This document shows, one piece after another, positions 1 through 7,756 of a DNA stretch of 36,616 bases. The translations under genes were made by a program, and so were the position numbers. The stretch comes from Desulfobulbaceae bacterium. GTDB lineage: Bacteria > Desulfobacterota > Desulfobulbia > Desulfobulbales > Desulfobulbaceae. The stretch spans positions 1 through 36,616 of the forward strand of contig JAABTP010000027.1 in NCBI GenBank assembly GCA_011389815.1, read 5' to 3'. The notes beneath the pieces were generated by a model, which made no database searches, was not told where the DNA came from, and saw nothing but the letters and a program-made list of their open reading frames with translations. How positions within the stretch are numbered: the stretch's first letter is position 1; each line of letters opens with the position of its first letter.

Positions 1-38
1 GAGAGCCTCCAACCTGAGGGCTGTCGGGTTATTGCGCC

Positions 39-614
39 TTATGTCCATTTTACAGAAAGGCTGTCAGGGGCCTGTATTAACTCAGCAAGATTTTTCTTTT
101 CTTTAGAAAGTTGACAGTGCTGTTTTTCGCGATATTCATCCAACTCCTTATCGCCCTTGATCAGTTGCTCTATTGCAATGATCATATCATTTGAAAAATC
201 ATGCTCAGGAAATCGATACTGCAGACCCCATAATGAAACACAAACGGTACTATGCTCTGGGTAGCCTTGTTCGTAGAACCTTTTGATAGAAGAATATTTA
301 TCCCGAAATTCCGTGTATGGAATTTCCAGTTTACGATGTGCTTTTAACTCCTCATACAGAGAAACAAGTTTTTCTAGGGTCATAGAGGAGAAATTGGATT
401 TGCAGAAATCTTTGATTCGATATTTTAGACTCTTTTGAACATCAAACTTGCCACTTTTTAATTGCTTACGCGGAAGACTGGAATAGTCAACTGTATCGGG
501 CTCAAGAAATTCTTGCCAGGTTGATATTTCACCAAGTAAAAGCCTGCCAGCAGCACAAGCCAAATTGGCATTCCGTATGATCAAGGCTTCCTTATCCCGT
601 CCTTTTGTTTTCAT
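39..614 (-). CDS. Hypothetical protein, partner of a BrnA-like antitoxin
   Basis: A 191-residue soluble protein that I do not recognise. No signal peptide or membrane segment is visible. It is rich in Lys, Glu and Leu, with mixed helices and a short aromatic stretch (SLWGLQYRFPEH) near residues 127-138. The C-terminal third is strongly charged and probably helical. It starts 17 bases after the stop of the BrnA-like antitoxin gene, so the two are probably co-transcribed, antitoxin first. No clear Shine-Dalgarno precedes the ATG at 614, which fits coupling to the upstream gene. The context suggests a toxin or an effector controlled by the antitoxin, but the protein has neither the size (about 90 residues) nor the look of BrnT. 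That role is inference only. Confidence is for being a real gene. Confidence 0.6.
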   Translation of the reverse strand: MKTKGRDKEALIIRNANLACAAGRLLLGEISTWQEFLEPDTVDYSSLPRKQLKSGKFDVQKSLKYRIKDFCKSNFSSMTLEKLVSLYEELKAHRKLEIPYTEFRDKYSSIKRFYEQGYPEHSTVCVSLWGLQYRFPEHDFSNDMIIAIEQLIKGDKELDEYREKQHCQLSKEKKNLAELIQAPDSLSVKWT

Positions 615-631
615 TTCAAGTCACTTGGAGA

Positions 632-940
632 TTAATGAGCATTACCAGCCGCTGCCAGCTCCTCTCTGATAATTTTTCGCAAAATTTCTTCAAAACCATT
701 CTGTTCGGCAATATCCAGCCTGACGATTCTTTTCAAGGTCTCATTGATAAGATGATGGTAGCCCTGCTTTCCGCCCTTTGTTTTAAAATACCGGACAACC
801 TCGGCATCAAGCGCAAGAGTGATGCGCTGTTTTTCTTCATCAGGTTCGAGGTTCCGACGCAAAACAGCCCGGTCGAAATCCGCCTGCGTCACTTGCGGGT
901 ATTCATCCGTAGAGGTTTTTGAAATAGAGTCTCTGTTCAT
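632..940 (-). CDS. BrnA-like (ribbon-helix-helix) antitoxin, orphan
   Basis: A 102-residue protein whose C-terminal half matches the BrnA/CopG-type antitoxin pattern. A short N-terminal segment with TQADFDRA is followed by RITLALDAEVVRYFK and GYHHLINETLKRIV. In BrnA proteins this region forms a ribbon-helix-helix DNA-binding and dimerisation fold. The ATG at 940 has a good ribosome binding site (GGAGGG, about 9 bases upstream). The BrnT toxin gene, which normally precedes brnA, is absent; instead an unrelated 191-residue gene follows on the same strand. The protein probably represses its own promoter through the palindrome at 956-973. Family assignment is from motif appearance. Confidence 0.72.
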   Translation of the reverse strand: MNRDSISKTSTDEYPQVTQADFDRAVLRRNLEPDEEKQRITLALDAEVVRYFKTKGGKQGYHHLINETLKRIVRLDIAEQNGFEEILRKIIREELAAAGNAH

Positions 941-955
941 GCTTATTTGCCCTCC

Positions 956-973
956 GTATAGAGATTACCATAC
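956..973. promoter_or_regulatory. Imperfect palindrome, candidate operator of the BrnA-like gene
   Basis: An 18-base site with outer arms GTAT and ATAC and an imperfectly symmetric core lies 16 bases upstream of the antitoxin start, next to its ribosome binding site. Ribbon-helix-helix antitoxins commonly bind such sites to repress themselves. The assignment is inference from position and symmetry. Confidence 0.3.
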
Positions 974-1021
974 TCCGGGAAAATCAGGTGGCAGAATATC
1001 TTGCAAAACTCCTTTCACTCC

Positions 1022-1900
1022 TCAACCCGCTTTACGCGCCAAAAAAATACCATAACAGGAAATACTATCAGCAAAAAAATGAAATTGATCCCGTGTGGAA
1101 TACCAATGATTCTTTGCCTGCTCAGAGCAAACACCAAGGCGATGCGACCAAGCCGCAACCGGATATACTACCTTGGCAACCTGATGCATTCGTAATGAGG
1201 TTGGCAAGATATTTTCCGTAATTTCATCAAAGCTGATATCCTCAAACCCGCTCTCTTCAAGATACCTGCCAAACTGATCCACGTTGAGCACATTCGGTAC
1301 TGCCCAACCAAGCATCCAGCGATTCAGCATCTCCTGTTCATCTTCAGATAACTCTGCCTGTTGCAAAAAACCATCCGCAACAACCAGTCGTCCTCCCGGC
1401 TTAAGCAACCGTGCAGCCTCTTCAAGAAGTTTCTTCTTATCCAAAGCATAACAGCTGCTTTCCAGCACCCAGACCACATCAAAGGACACAGGATCAAGAC
1501 AGGTATCACTGAAGTCTTTACAGAAAAATTGACAAAGATGATCAACATTATTTTTTCGGGCAAAACGCTCTGCCAGGGGAATATGCTGCTCGCAAAGCGT
1601 TACTCCGGTGACTCGGCACTTCATTGTTTTTGCCAGCCAGACCGCGCTGCCGCCAGTGCCGCAACCGGCGTCAAGAACAGTGTCTTCCACAGATATCCGG
1701 GCGGCTTTTGCCATAACAGCATTCATGCGCTCCAGAGCATCCCTATGATCCTTTCTTTGAACGCCTTCCCAATGCCCATCCTCCCAATACCCGTAGTGAA
1801 TATTATTGGTTCCCAGCGAGTACATCTGATGAGGAAAGGTAAAGTTATTGTAATACTCAATAATGTTTTTGTTCATCACATCGTGAACAATCGCTGTCAT
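1022..1900 (-). CDS. SAM-dependent class I methyltransferase
   Basis: A 292-residue Rossmann-fold methyltransferase. Motif I is LDAGCGTG at residues 76-83, the adenosine-binding acidic strand end follows (VTGVTLCEQHI), and the post-II region reads FDVVWVLESSCYALDKK, then LLKPGGRLVVADG. This is the Methyltransf_11/UbiE-like layout. The N-terminal block with YYNNFTF and NIHYGYWEDG resembles small-molecule methyltransferases of the tocopherol/sarcosine-type group, so a metabolite substrate is more likely than protein or nucleic acid; the substrate cannot be told. I chose the ATG at 1900 because AGGAG sits 8 bases upstream, whereas the open frame reaches back to 1951 without a ribosome binding site. 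No neighbours suggest a pathway. Confidence 0.82.
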   Translation of the reverse strand: MTAIVHDVMNKNIIEYYNNFTFPHQMYSLGTNNIHYGYWEDGHWEGVQRKDHRDALERMNAVMAKAARISVEDTVLDAGCGTGGSAVWLAKTMKCRVTGVTLCEQHIPLAERFARKNNVDHLCQFFCKDFSDTCLDPVSFDVVWVLESSCYALDKKKLLEEAARLLKPGGRLVVADGFLQQAELSEDEQEMLNRWMLGWAVPNVLNVDQFGRYLEESGFEDISFDEITENILPTSLRMHQVAKVVYPVAAWSHRLGVCSEQAKNHWYSTRDQFHFFADSISCYGIFLARKAG

Positions 1901-2013
1901 GACTTCACTCCTGAATACATACTGGATCTCAGAGCCTTCCTGATATCTCAAATACTTAATACAAGCTATCCCCTTGCCAGAGCCTTATTCCCGGAAAGGC
2001 CGCTCACCCTCAC

Positions 2014-2094
2014 TTATCCTTTGGCCAGCGAACGAATAAACGGCCCCACAGCCTCTGGCCCTTCTTTATTCATCAACTTAATCATCGCCATCCC
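2014..2094 (-). pseudogene. Detached second copy of the trpA 3' end (26 codons plus stop)
   Basis: Read on the minus strand this segment encodes IKLMNKEGPEAVGPFIRSL followed by AKG and a TAA stop. It aligns without gaps to the last 27 codons of the intact trpA (3024-3104), ending in IGG and TGA there. By hand count 62 of 81 bases agree, with 35 of 36 in the core encoding EGPEAVGPFIRS. It has no body of its own: upstream lies the Rpn gene, whose last codons and stop (2078-2080) overlap this fragment in another frame. It is therefore a severed trpA tail, either the original end displaced by insertion of the Rpn gene or a tail brought in with it. Confidence 0.85.
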
Positions 2095-3019
2095 CCTTTT
2101 TCAACCCCTGAAGCTCTTCAATCGATAACCCTGTAATCTCCGCAATTGCCTCTATATCCAAGCTCCCGGAAGCAAGCAGCTTGACCGCAACTTCTCTTTT
2201 CCCCTCAATTTGCCCTTCGGCCCTTCCTTCGGCCCTTCCTTCGGCCCTTCCTTTCTCCTTTCCTTTTCTTTCACCCTTGATGACCCCTATGGTATAGGAT
2301 GATTCCACCATACTTGCCTGATAATGAAGATCATCCTGATATCTTTCATAGGCCAGACGCTCTTCTTCGGGAAGCTTCAATATATCCAGTTCCTGCTTGG
2401 CCTTCCTGATCCCCTTGGCCTTGAAATCCTCCCTGATCTCTTCGTTTTTCAGGAAATAGATCCACTCGTCAAGGCTGTCTTTAGCTATATCATCAAAGTT
2501 GTTCACTTTGATCAGATAATACTCCGGGAATATTTCATGAATTTTACTTTTCCCGTAGAGTTCCTGCTGCTCCTCGGAAAGTTGCAAGAGATCCTGAGAG
2601 TGAAGACCTTTGAACGCTGTTGTTCCGTGGTAAATATAATCGCTGCCTTGGCCCAGATCAAAATAGAGGATGTTTATGGAGATAACCTTGACTATCTCCG
2701 AGTACGCAGCACTTTTTTCGATATGTTCTGTTATAACTTTCGAGGTGCCGAACACTATCCTTTGGAGATAATCGAATTCCCGGTCGTACTGGACCTCAAT
2801 GATGATAATCTCTTCTTTATCATTCTTTACTTTCAGATCCACCCTGTTAAACTTATCCTTGCTGTCCTCCTTGTTGCTTTCACTTTCGAGCAGCTCAAGA
2901 ATACGTATATTTTCTCTGAGGAGTTCGCTGAGAAAACCTTCAAGTATCTCGAAGTTGGCTTTGCTCCTCAACAACTTCTTCATTGCCCAGTCAAAACTGA
3001 TCAGTTTCCGTTTCGACAT
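2078..3019 (-). CDS. Rpn family recombination-promoting nuclease (PD-(D/E)XK)
   Basis: A 313-residue protein of the Rpn/PDDEXK family transposase group (YhgA-like). The N-terminal phrase ISFDWAMKKLL is typical, and the nuclease core shows VDLKVKNDKEEIIIIEVQ near residues 60-80, carrying the catalytic D...ExQ. The C-terminus has a Gly/Arg/Glu-rich spacer (EGRA three times) and a helical tail with ITGLSIEELQGL, as usual for the family. Known members in E. coli are DNA endonucleases that raise RecA-independent recombination. The ATG at 3019 follows a G-rich ribosome binding site and lies only 4 bases after the trpA stop. Its 3' end runs into a second trpA tail, so the gene sits between two copies of that sequence. 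Its role here is probably selfish or recombinational. Confidence 0.85.
   Translation of the reverse strand: MSKRKLISFDWAMKKLLRSKANFEILEGFLSELLRENIRILELLESESNKEDSKDKFNRVDLKVKNDKEEIIIIEVQYDREFDYLQRIVFGTSKVITEHIEKSAAYSEIVKVISINILYFDLGQGSDYIYHGTTAFKGLHSQDLLQLSEEQQELYGKSKIHEIFPEYYLIKVNNFDDIAKDSLDEWIYFLKNEEIREDFKAKGIRKAKQELDILKLPEEERLAYERYQDDLHYQASMVESSYTIGVIKGERKGKEKGRAEGRAEGRAEGQIEGKREVAVKLLASGSLDIEAIAEITGLSIEELQGLKKGDGDD
2218..2253 (-). repeat. 12-bp repeat, three copies, inside the Rpn gene
   Basis: Three perfect tandem copies of CGGCCCTTCCTT (plus strand) encode the Glu-Gly-Arg-Ala repeats of the flexible spacer in the Rpn nuclease. Copy number at such spacers in this family is often variable because of slippage. 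Confidence 0.85.
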
Positions 3020-3023
3020 TTTA

Positions 3024-3797
3024 TCACCCCCCAATAAGCGAACGAATAAACGGCCCCACCGCCTCTGGCCCTTCCTTATCCACCAATTTGATGGTCGCAG
3101 TCCCGATAACCGCCATATCCGCCTTGCCCTCCAGCAGGGCCACATCCTCACGGCTGCTGATCCCGAAGCCCACTGCAAGCGGCAGGTTCGTTGCCCGACG
3201 GCAACGCAGGAGATATTGCGAAAGGCCGTCGTCCATTGCGGTCTGCTTGCCCGTCACTCCCTTACGGGCCACGCAGTAGACAAACCCACTACCCTGCCCT
3301 GCCACCTCAGCCATGCGTTCGTCCGTTGAGGTCGGGGTAAAAAACATAATGGCCGCCATATCCTTTTCCCTGGCCAGACACAGATAGTCTTGCCCCTCTT
3401 CCGGCGGCAGGTCAGGAATAATAAAACCCTTCATGCCGATATCCGCTGCCCGGTCAATAAAGGTATTCAGGCCGTAGCGGAACACAATGTTGTAATAGGT
3501 CATAAAAAAGAAATGAACCTGAGGGAAATCCTCCACTATCTCCTTGGCAAAGGCAAAGCTATCCTCAACCCGAATCCCGGCAGCCAGAGCATCCTGGTTG
3601 GCCTTGAGGATCACCGGGCCGTCCGCCATAGGCTCGGAAAAGGGAATCTGGATCTCAATGCAATCCACCCCGTTTTCCGCCATCTGACGAATGACCTCCC
3701 GGTTGACCTCAAGTGATGGGTATCCCAGAACCAGATGGGTCATGAGAAGGATGGGCTTTTTTTCCAGTCGTTGCTGTAAATCCTGTTGTATATTCAT
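3024..3797 (-). CDS. trpA: Tryptophan synthase alpha chain
   Basis: A 257-residue TIM-barrel enzyme that cleaves indole-3-glycerol phosphate to indole and glyceraldehyde 3-phosphate, normally passing indole to TrpB. The catalytic acids are visible as Glu48 (CIEIQIPFSEP) and Asp59 (MADGP). The phosphate-binding end has AVGFGIS and later MAVIGTATIKL. In the family signature the Gly after Glu-Leu is replaced by Gln (EIQIPF), which occurs in a divergent trpA clade as far as I recall. The ATG at 3797 has AGGA about 9 bases upstream. No other trp genes lie in the window. The last 26 codons are duplicated downstream of the neighbouring Rpn gene, so this C-terminus may be a rebuilt one. Confidence 0.93.
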   Translation of the reverse strand: MNIQQDLQQRLEKKPILLMTHLVLGYPSLEVNREVIRQMAENGVDCIEIQIPFSEPMADGPVILKANQDALAAGIRVEDSFAFAKEIVEDFPQVHFFFMTYYNIVFRYGLNTFIDRAADIGMKGFIIPDLPPEEGQDYLCLAREKDMAAIMFFTPTSTDERMAEVAGQGSGFVYCVARKGVTGKQTAMDDGLSQYLLRCRRATNLPLAVGFGISSREDVALLEGKADMAVIGTATIKLVDKEGPEAVGPFIRSLIGG

Positions 3798-3849
3798 GGT
3801 GCTGTCCTGAAAGTATATTTATAAAATTCCCGTTTGCAGGTGCGGAATT

Positions 3850-3908
3850 GTAGGGGCAGACCTGCGTGTCTGCCCGGCATAAGGGCGAACACACAGGTTC
3901 GCCCCTAC
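3850..3908. repeat. Palindromic repeat of two tandem hairpins
   Basis: A 59-base element in the gap between trpA and the DUF4838 gene. The outer arms are inverted copies starting GTAGGGGC and ending GCCCCTAC. Each half also folds on itself with a perfect 8-bp stem: GGGCAGAC with GTCTGCCC (3854-3875) and GGGCGAAC with GTTCGCCC (3883-3904). The bases that differ between halves change in pairs, so pairing is preserved. This looks like a REP/MITE-type interspersed element; I see only one full copy in the window. It could also act as a bidirectional transcription or RNA-stability barrier. Confidence 0.8.
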
Positions 3909-3911
3909 TGG

Positions 3912-6353
3912 TCAACGCGCAGCGTAGATAAAAGGTCGGCGAAACATACCGGCAAAATGATGCCGACTGTTCAGCCGCAGGGCAAGGATATTCTTACCCT
4001 GTTTGATCTTGCCGGTCAAATCAACATCCCACTCAAAGCGGTAATCGTTGTTCCACCAGAGCGGATTCTGTTCACGGTGGGCCACTTCCTCGCCATTGAC
4101 ATAGAGCCAGCATTCGTTGAACAGACCGGGGAAACGGAGGTGCAGCTTCTTATCGACCTGCTCTGCCGGGATGTCCACCTCAATGCGATACCAGGCATAG
4201 CCAGTATAGCTCTGCCGATCTGGATTGCGCACCCCCTGGGCCTGCATGTACAGGTCTGTCCGCAGCATCTCCCATTCAGTCGCCGGGTAGTCCTTGAGCA
4301 GATCCAGAGTATAGGTTCCCCGGTTTGCCTGCCAGAAGGTCAAATCCACCGGCTCAGTGGCAAAATTCTTTTTCACCCCGATATTCTTCGGATCCCGCCG
4401 AAAGGCCCATTCCAGGGGCAGCTTGAGCACCAGTTTCCCCTTATCACCGTTCACCCATTGCTCCAGCTCACGGTATTGCCGAACCTCACCAGGCCACCAG
4501 GCATAGCCCTTGTTTTCCACCTTCATGCCCTTATAAGTGGTAAAGGTGCCGTTCATGGCCGTGAGTTTTTCCCGGATAACCAGGGCCTTTTCGCCAAGCT
4601 GCACCGCCTTTTTATAGTCAATATCAGAGGCCGCCGCCTTGACCATTGCCAGGTACAGGGTTGTAATATCACAGCTCATCCGGGTAAAGGCTATTCGATC
4701 AAGATAGAGCTGTTCATTACGGGAAAGCGATTTCTTTTTGCGCAACGGTTCAAGCAAGGTCTCTGCTTCTTTCATCCGCGCCTTCATGGTCTTGAGCAGG
4801 CCGGAGGTATAGATGGTCGGGGCAAGGAAATACTCGTGCTCGGTTACGATAGTTTGCTCCCAGGTCTGAAAGATGGCCTCCCAATATTCCCGCATCGGTT
4901 CAGCGGCCGGTCCATAGAATTTGGGATAAAACGCTGCCAGTTCAGCCTGGATATCCACATCCGGGTTCCACATCAGCTGCCCACGGAGATAAAGATTGAG
5001 AAAGGTGGTGGCAATGGCGTTGCGGGATTCCGTATGAATTCCCAGGATTCCGGCCTTGCGATAATGCTGCACATCCTGGACAAAGGCCTGATGGGAGGGA
5101 TTGGGGAGATCGCGCCAAACCAGCATCCCCTGATCGTAATCATAGATCGCCAGCCGCCCATCCATCACCTCAGCCCATGTATAAACAAAATCCTTATACT
5201 CCTGCCGGGGCGGCGACTGGAGGGAATCCATACCGTGAATAGGATCAATATCAATGGGAGCCAGCTCACAGAACAGGGATTTCTCTGCCTTCATCTCCTG
5301 CACAGGAGGGATGGTCATATTGGTATAGGCAAGAAAACCGATCTTGGCCGGACTGTCCGGGTATTTTTTCTGAAGAGTGTCAGCCACATTATTATACAGC
5401 TCCAGAAAGGGATCAGTCATACTCCAACGGAGATAGTACTTATCCCATTGCAGTTTCATCAGCTTTTTATCACCAGGATAGGTAGACTCGTACACGCCGT
5501 CCTCCATACTCAAAGAAAAGCTCTCGCCAGCAGCGTACTTCTCTTCCACCTGCTTCACGATATGTTCAGCTGTTTCCGGGGCTGTCAAGGGGATACGAAA
5601 AATGTCCTTATTCAAATCCCGAACATACTTACCCAAAGCATGTCCAGTGGGCGGAAAATCACCTTTCCCCAAGGTCATGAAATTATGTCGCTGAAAATCT
5701 TCCATGCCTGTACGGTCTCCAAGCCAGGAAATCCAGTAGGATCGGATCTCAAAAGGCGGGGCATAAGTATAATTGAGTTCACCGATAGTCAGACGCGGCT
5801 TTTTGGGGATACATTCACCGAATTCCGTGGGCAGATACCATCGACAGCCCCAACGGCGCAGGAGTTCTATGACTGCATAATAATGGCTGAGATCGTTACT
5901 GCCAGCCAGATAGAGTCGATTATCTTTCCGTCGGAGGACAATGGCATCGCTGCGTAATAATCCTTGAACCGTGACTGGCTTTTGCAGGGCTGCAGCAAGA
6001 GACTTGTCCGCCTTTAATGCCTCCTGCCCGATAAGGAGAACAGGGTGTTTTCCCTGAAGAGCGGCGGCAATGGTCTCCGGGGTGTTGGCAATGGCCGGAG
6101 TGGCACCGGACATCATGCCGATATATTTCACCAGATCCTCAGCAGCCAAGAGTTCGTTAAGGCCAGCATTATCGGCAACCACAATAACAGCACTGGTCTT
6201 GCCTTTATCAGCAATGACTAACTCCTGTACGCTTTGCCCTTTTTTTTTCTTAGTTGCAGCAAAGGATTGCTCCGACCAGCCTGACCTCGTTCCAAAGACA
6301 ATAAGGATCCCTAGGAGAAGCGCATGGAAGATCAACAAATATTTTCGATTCAT
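3912..6353 (-). CDS. Exported DUF4838 protein, glycoside-hydrolase-like
   Basis: An 813-residue exported protein. An N-terminal hydrophobic segment (YLLIFHALLLGILIVFG, residues 5-21) acts as signal peptide or anchor. Residues about 45-180 resemble the alpha-glucuronidase-type N-terminal domain (AAEDLVKYIGMMSGA, YAVIELLRRWGCRWYLP), followed by the DUF4838 catalytic-barrel-like region (GHALGKYV, PSHQAFVQDVQHYRKAGILGIH). The C-terminal 200 residues look like a beta-sandwich carbohydrate-binding domain (LHLRFPGLFNECWLYVNG). DUF4838 proteins are believed to act on polysaccharides; the substrate is unknown. A GAGAG ribosome binding site precedes the ATG at 6353. It is the last gene of a compact minus-strand operon with two DUF218 proteins and a nucleotidyltransferase, consistent with envelope or exopolysaccharide metabolism. 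Confidence 0.8.
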   Translation of the reverse strand: MNRKYLLIFHALLLGILIVFGTRSGWSEQSFAATKKKKGQSVQELVIADKGKTSAVIVVADNAGLNELLAAEDLVKYIGMMSGATPAIANTPETIAAALQGKHPVLLIGQEALKADKSLAAALQKPVTVQGLLRSDAIVLRRKDNRLYLAGSNDLSHYYAVIELLRRWGCRWYLPTEFGECIPKKPRLTIGELNYTYAPPFEIRSYWISWLGDRTGMEDFQRHNFMTLGKGDFPPTGHALGKYVRDLNKDIFRIPLTAPETAEHIVKQVEEKYAAGESFSLSMEDGVYESTYPGDKKLMKLQWDKYYLRWSMTDPFLELYNNVADTLQKKYPDSPAKIGFLAYTNMTIPPVQEMKAEKSLFCELAPIDIDPIHGMDSLQSPPRQEYKDFVYTWAEVMDGRLAIYDYDQGMLVWRDLPNPSHQAFVQDVQHYRKAGILGIHTESRNAIATTFLNLYLRGQLMWNPDVDIQAELAAFYPKFYGPAAEPMREYWEAIFQTWEQTIVTEHEYFLAPTIYTSGLLKTMKARMKEAETLLEPLRKKKSLSRNEQLYLDRIAFTRMSCDITTLYLAMVKAAASDIDYKKAVQLGEKALVIREKLTAMNGTFTTYKGMKVENKGYAWWPGEVRQYRELEQWVNGDKGKLVLKLPLEWAFRRDPKNIGVKKNFATEPVDLTFWQANRGTYTLDLLKDYPATEWEMLRTDLYMQAQGVRNPDRQSYTGYAWYRIEVDIPAEQVDKKLHLRFPGLFNECWLYVNGEEVAHREQNPLWWNNDYRFEWDVDLTGKIKQGKNILALRLNSRHHFAGMFRRPFIYAAR

Positions 6354-6377
6354 CTCTCAATAGATGGTTTGCCTTTG

Positions 6378-7148
6378 TTAGTCTTTTACCGTCTCTGTCA
6401 GCAGATACACCCAATAGCCGATATACTCCTTAATGCCCTTGGTTGTCATCTCCAGTGCCCCGGCCTGGGGTAGCCAGTCCAGGAAAGAAGGAGCACGTTC
6501 GACCAATTGGTAATCTGTCGCTGCCGGGATTACAAACACTCCAATCCCGTTAAAAATCGCTTCAGCCCGCCGCATATGACTGGCCGAAGTCACCAGCAGG
6601 ATATTTCTGATTCCTCTTTGCTGAAAAATCTCCTGGCAATACAGGGCATTCTGCTGAGTATTTCTGCTCTTGGTCTCCAGTAGCATCTTGTCTGCCGGGA
6701 TATCCATGAGTTGCAGAATATCTGCCATATCCTCGGCTTCAGATCTATATCCTGGCGCATTACCGCCGGACAGGACAAGAAGAGGAGCCTTTTCTGCCTT
6801 AAAAAGACGGGCCGCATGGACAATCCTGTCAACTCCGCCACTGAGATCGGTCAGGCCGTTTCCGGGAACCATTCCCCGAGTGACACCACCCAAGACAACA
6901 ATCGCCTCAGCCTTGGGCGTATCCTGAACAGCAACCGGTGGATAGTGTCGCTCCAGAGAATGCATGACCAACTCAGCAGTCTTTTGTGTAGAAGCCCCCC
7001 AAAGAACAATGACGGACAGCAATAAGGTCAATCCGGCAATCCATTTTCTGTTGCCCCGCAAAAAAATAAAGGAAACAACAATAAGACCGATCCCCATGCC
7101 CAGAGGATAAACAGGCAGGGGAAGCAGTTTAGTCAGCAAGTATCTCAT
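6378..7148 (-). CDS. ElyC/YdcF-like DUF218 membrane protein
   Basis: A 256-residue protein with two N-terminal membrane segments (about residues 12-32 and 36-52) and a DUF218 domain: AIVVLGGVTRG, RIVHAARLFKAEKAPLLVLSGG, and LLVTSASHMRRAEAIF. The size and two-helix N-terminus match E. coli ElyC, an inner-membrane factor needed for normal peptidoglycan and lipid-carrier metabolism. The start ATG at 7148 overlaps the end of the preceding DUF218 gene by 20 bases, indicating translational coupling. The domain probably faces the periplasm. The reaction is not known for certain in this family. Confidence 0.82.
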   Translation of the reverse strand: MRYLLTKLLPLPVYPLGMGIGLIVVSFIFLRGNRKWIAGLTLLLSVIVLWGASTQKTAELVMHSLERHYPPVAVQDTPKAEAIVVLGGVTRGMVPGNGLTDLSGGVDRIVHAARLFKAEKAPLLVLSGGNAPGYRSEAEDMADILQLMDIPADKMLLETKSRNTQQNALYCQEIFQQRGIRNILLVTSASHMRRAEAIFNGIGVFVIPAATDYQLVERAPSFLDWLPQAGALEMTTKGIKEYIGYWVYLLTETVKD

Positions 7149-7737
7149 AATGTCGTACTAATATAATGAAGGTTTTAGTCATTTCTGTCCAGATTGTCTT
7201 GAGCGTTTTGTCATCCTGCCACCATTGTTCATTCGGTGCCAGTCGGTGGCCAAAGGCCCCGGAACTGACCACGCGAACCTGAACTTCACTTCTGGCAAAT
7301 TGATGTTTAAAAATCAAGGAAGCCCTACGGGTATGATAGGGGTCTGTCACAACAAGCATCTTTTCTATGTTATGATCAAGGCTGTATTGCTCTGTTATTT
7401 CCGCATCAGTAAAGGTATTCTGTGAACCTTCCAGAATGGTTATTTTTCCTGTTGTTGCGCAGTCCGGGCAGAGCCGCTGTAACATGGCTGCCCAGTCACG
7501 CTTTGCTCTATCCACCAGGACCAGATGGTTAACAAACCCGGATTCATACAACGATAACCCCTTGCGAAGACGACTTCCTCCGCCTCCACCAAGCACAACA
7601 GCAATATCCGCCTGCGTGACTGGCTCATCCACAACAAGCAGAAAAGGGGCATAGCGCATAAATACTCCCCCGCTGACCATAATCAGCACAGCACCACACA
7701 ACATACCAAGGAAAAAAGCAGGTAGTCGAGCTTTCAA
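7129..7737 (-). CDS. SanA/YdcF-like DUF218 protein with one membrane anchor
   Basis: A 202-residue DUF218 protein with one N-terminal hydrophobic segment (FFLGMLCGAVLIMVSGGVF, residues 8-26). The domain shows ADIAVVLGGGGGSRLRKGL, ILEGSQNTFTDAEI and MLVVTDPYHTRRASLIF, the usual family landmarks. It lies 19 bases downstream of the nucleotidyltransferase gene and overlaps the next DUF218 gene by 20 bases. Two different DUF218 proteins encoded side by side suggests two steps or two partners in one envelope process rather than a recent duplication, since they share little beyond the motifs. Confidence 0.78.
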   Translation of the reverse strand: MKARLPAFFLGMLCGAVLIMVSGGVFMRYAPFLLVVDEPVTQADIAVVLGGGGGSRLRKGLSLYESGFVNHLVLVDRAKRDWAAMLQRLCPDCATTGKITILEGSQNTFTDAEITEQYSLDHNIEKMLVVTDPYHTRRASLIFKHQFARSEVQVRVVSSGAFGHRLAPNEQWWQDDKTLKTIWTEMTKTFIILVRHYEILAD

Positions 7738-7756
7738 CTCATGTCCTCTTTCTCTG

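Noticed and set aside
3834-5957. A 707-codon plus-strand open frame
   Set aside because: It is antisense to the DUF4838 gene, has no recognisable domain, and no ribosome binding site; the minus-strand protein has clear domains and a signal peptide.
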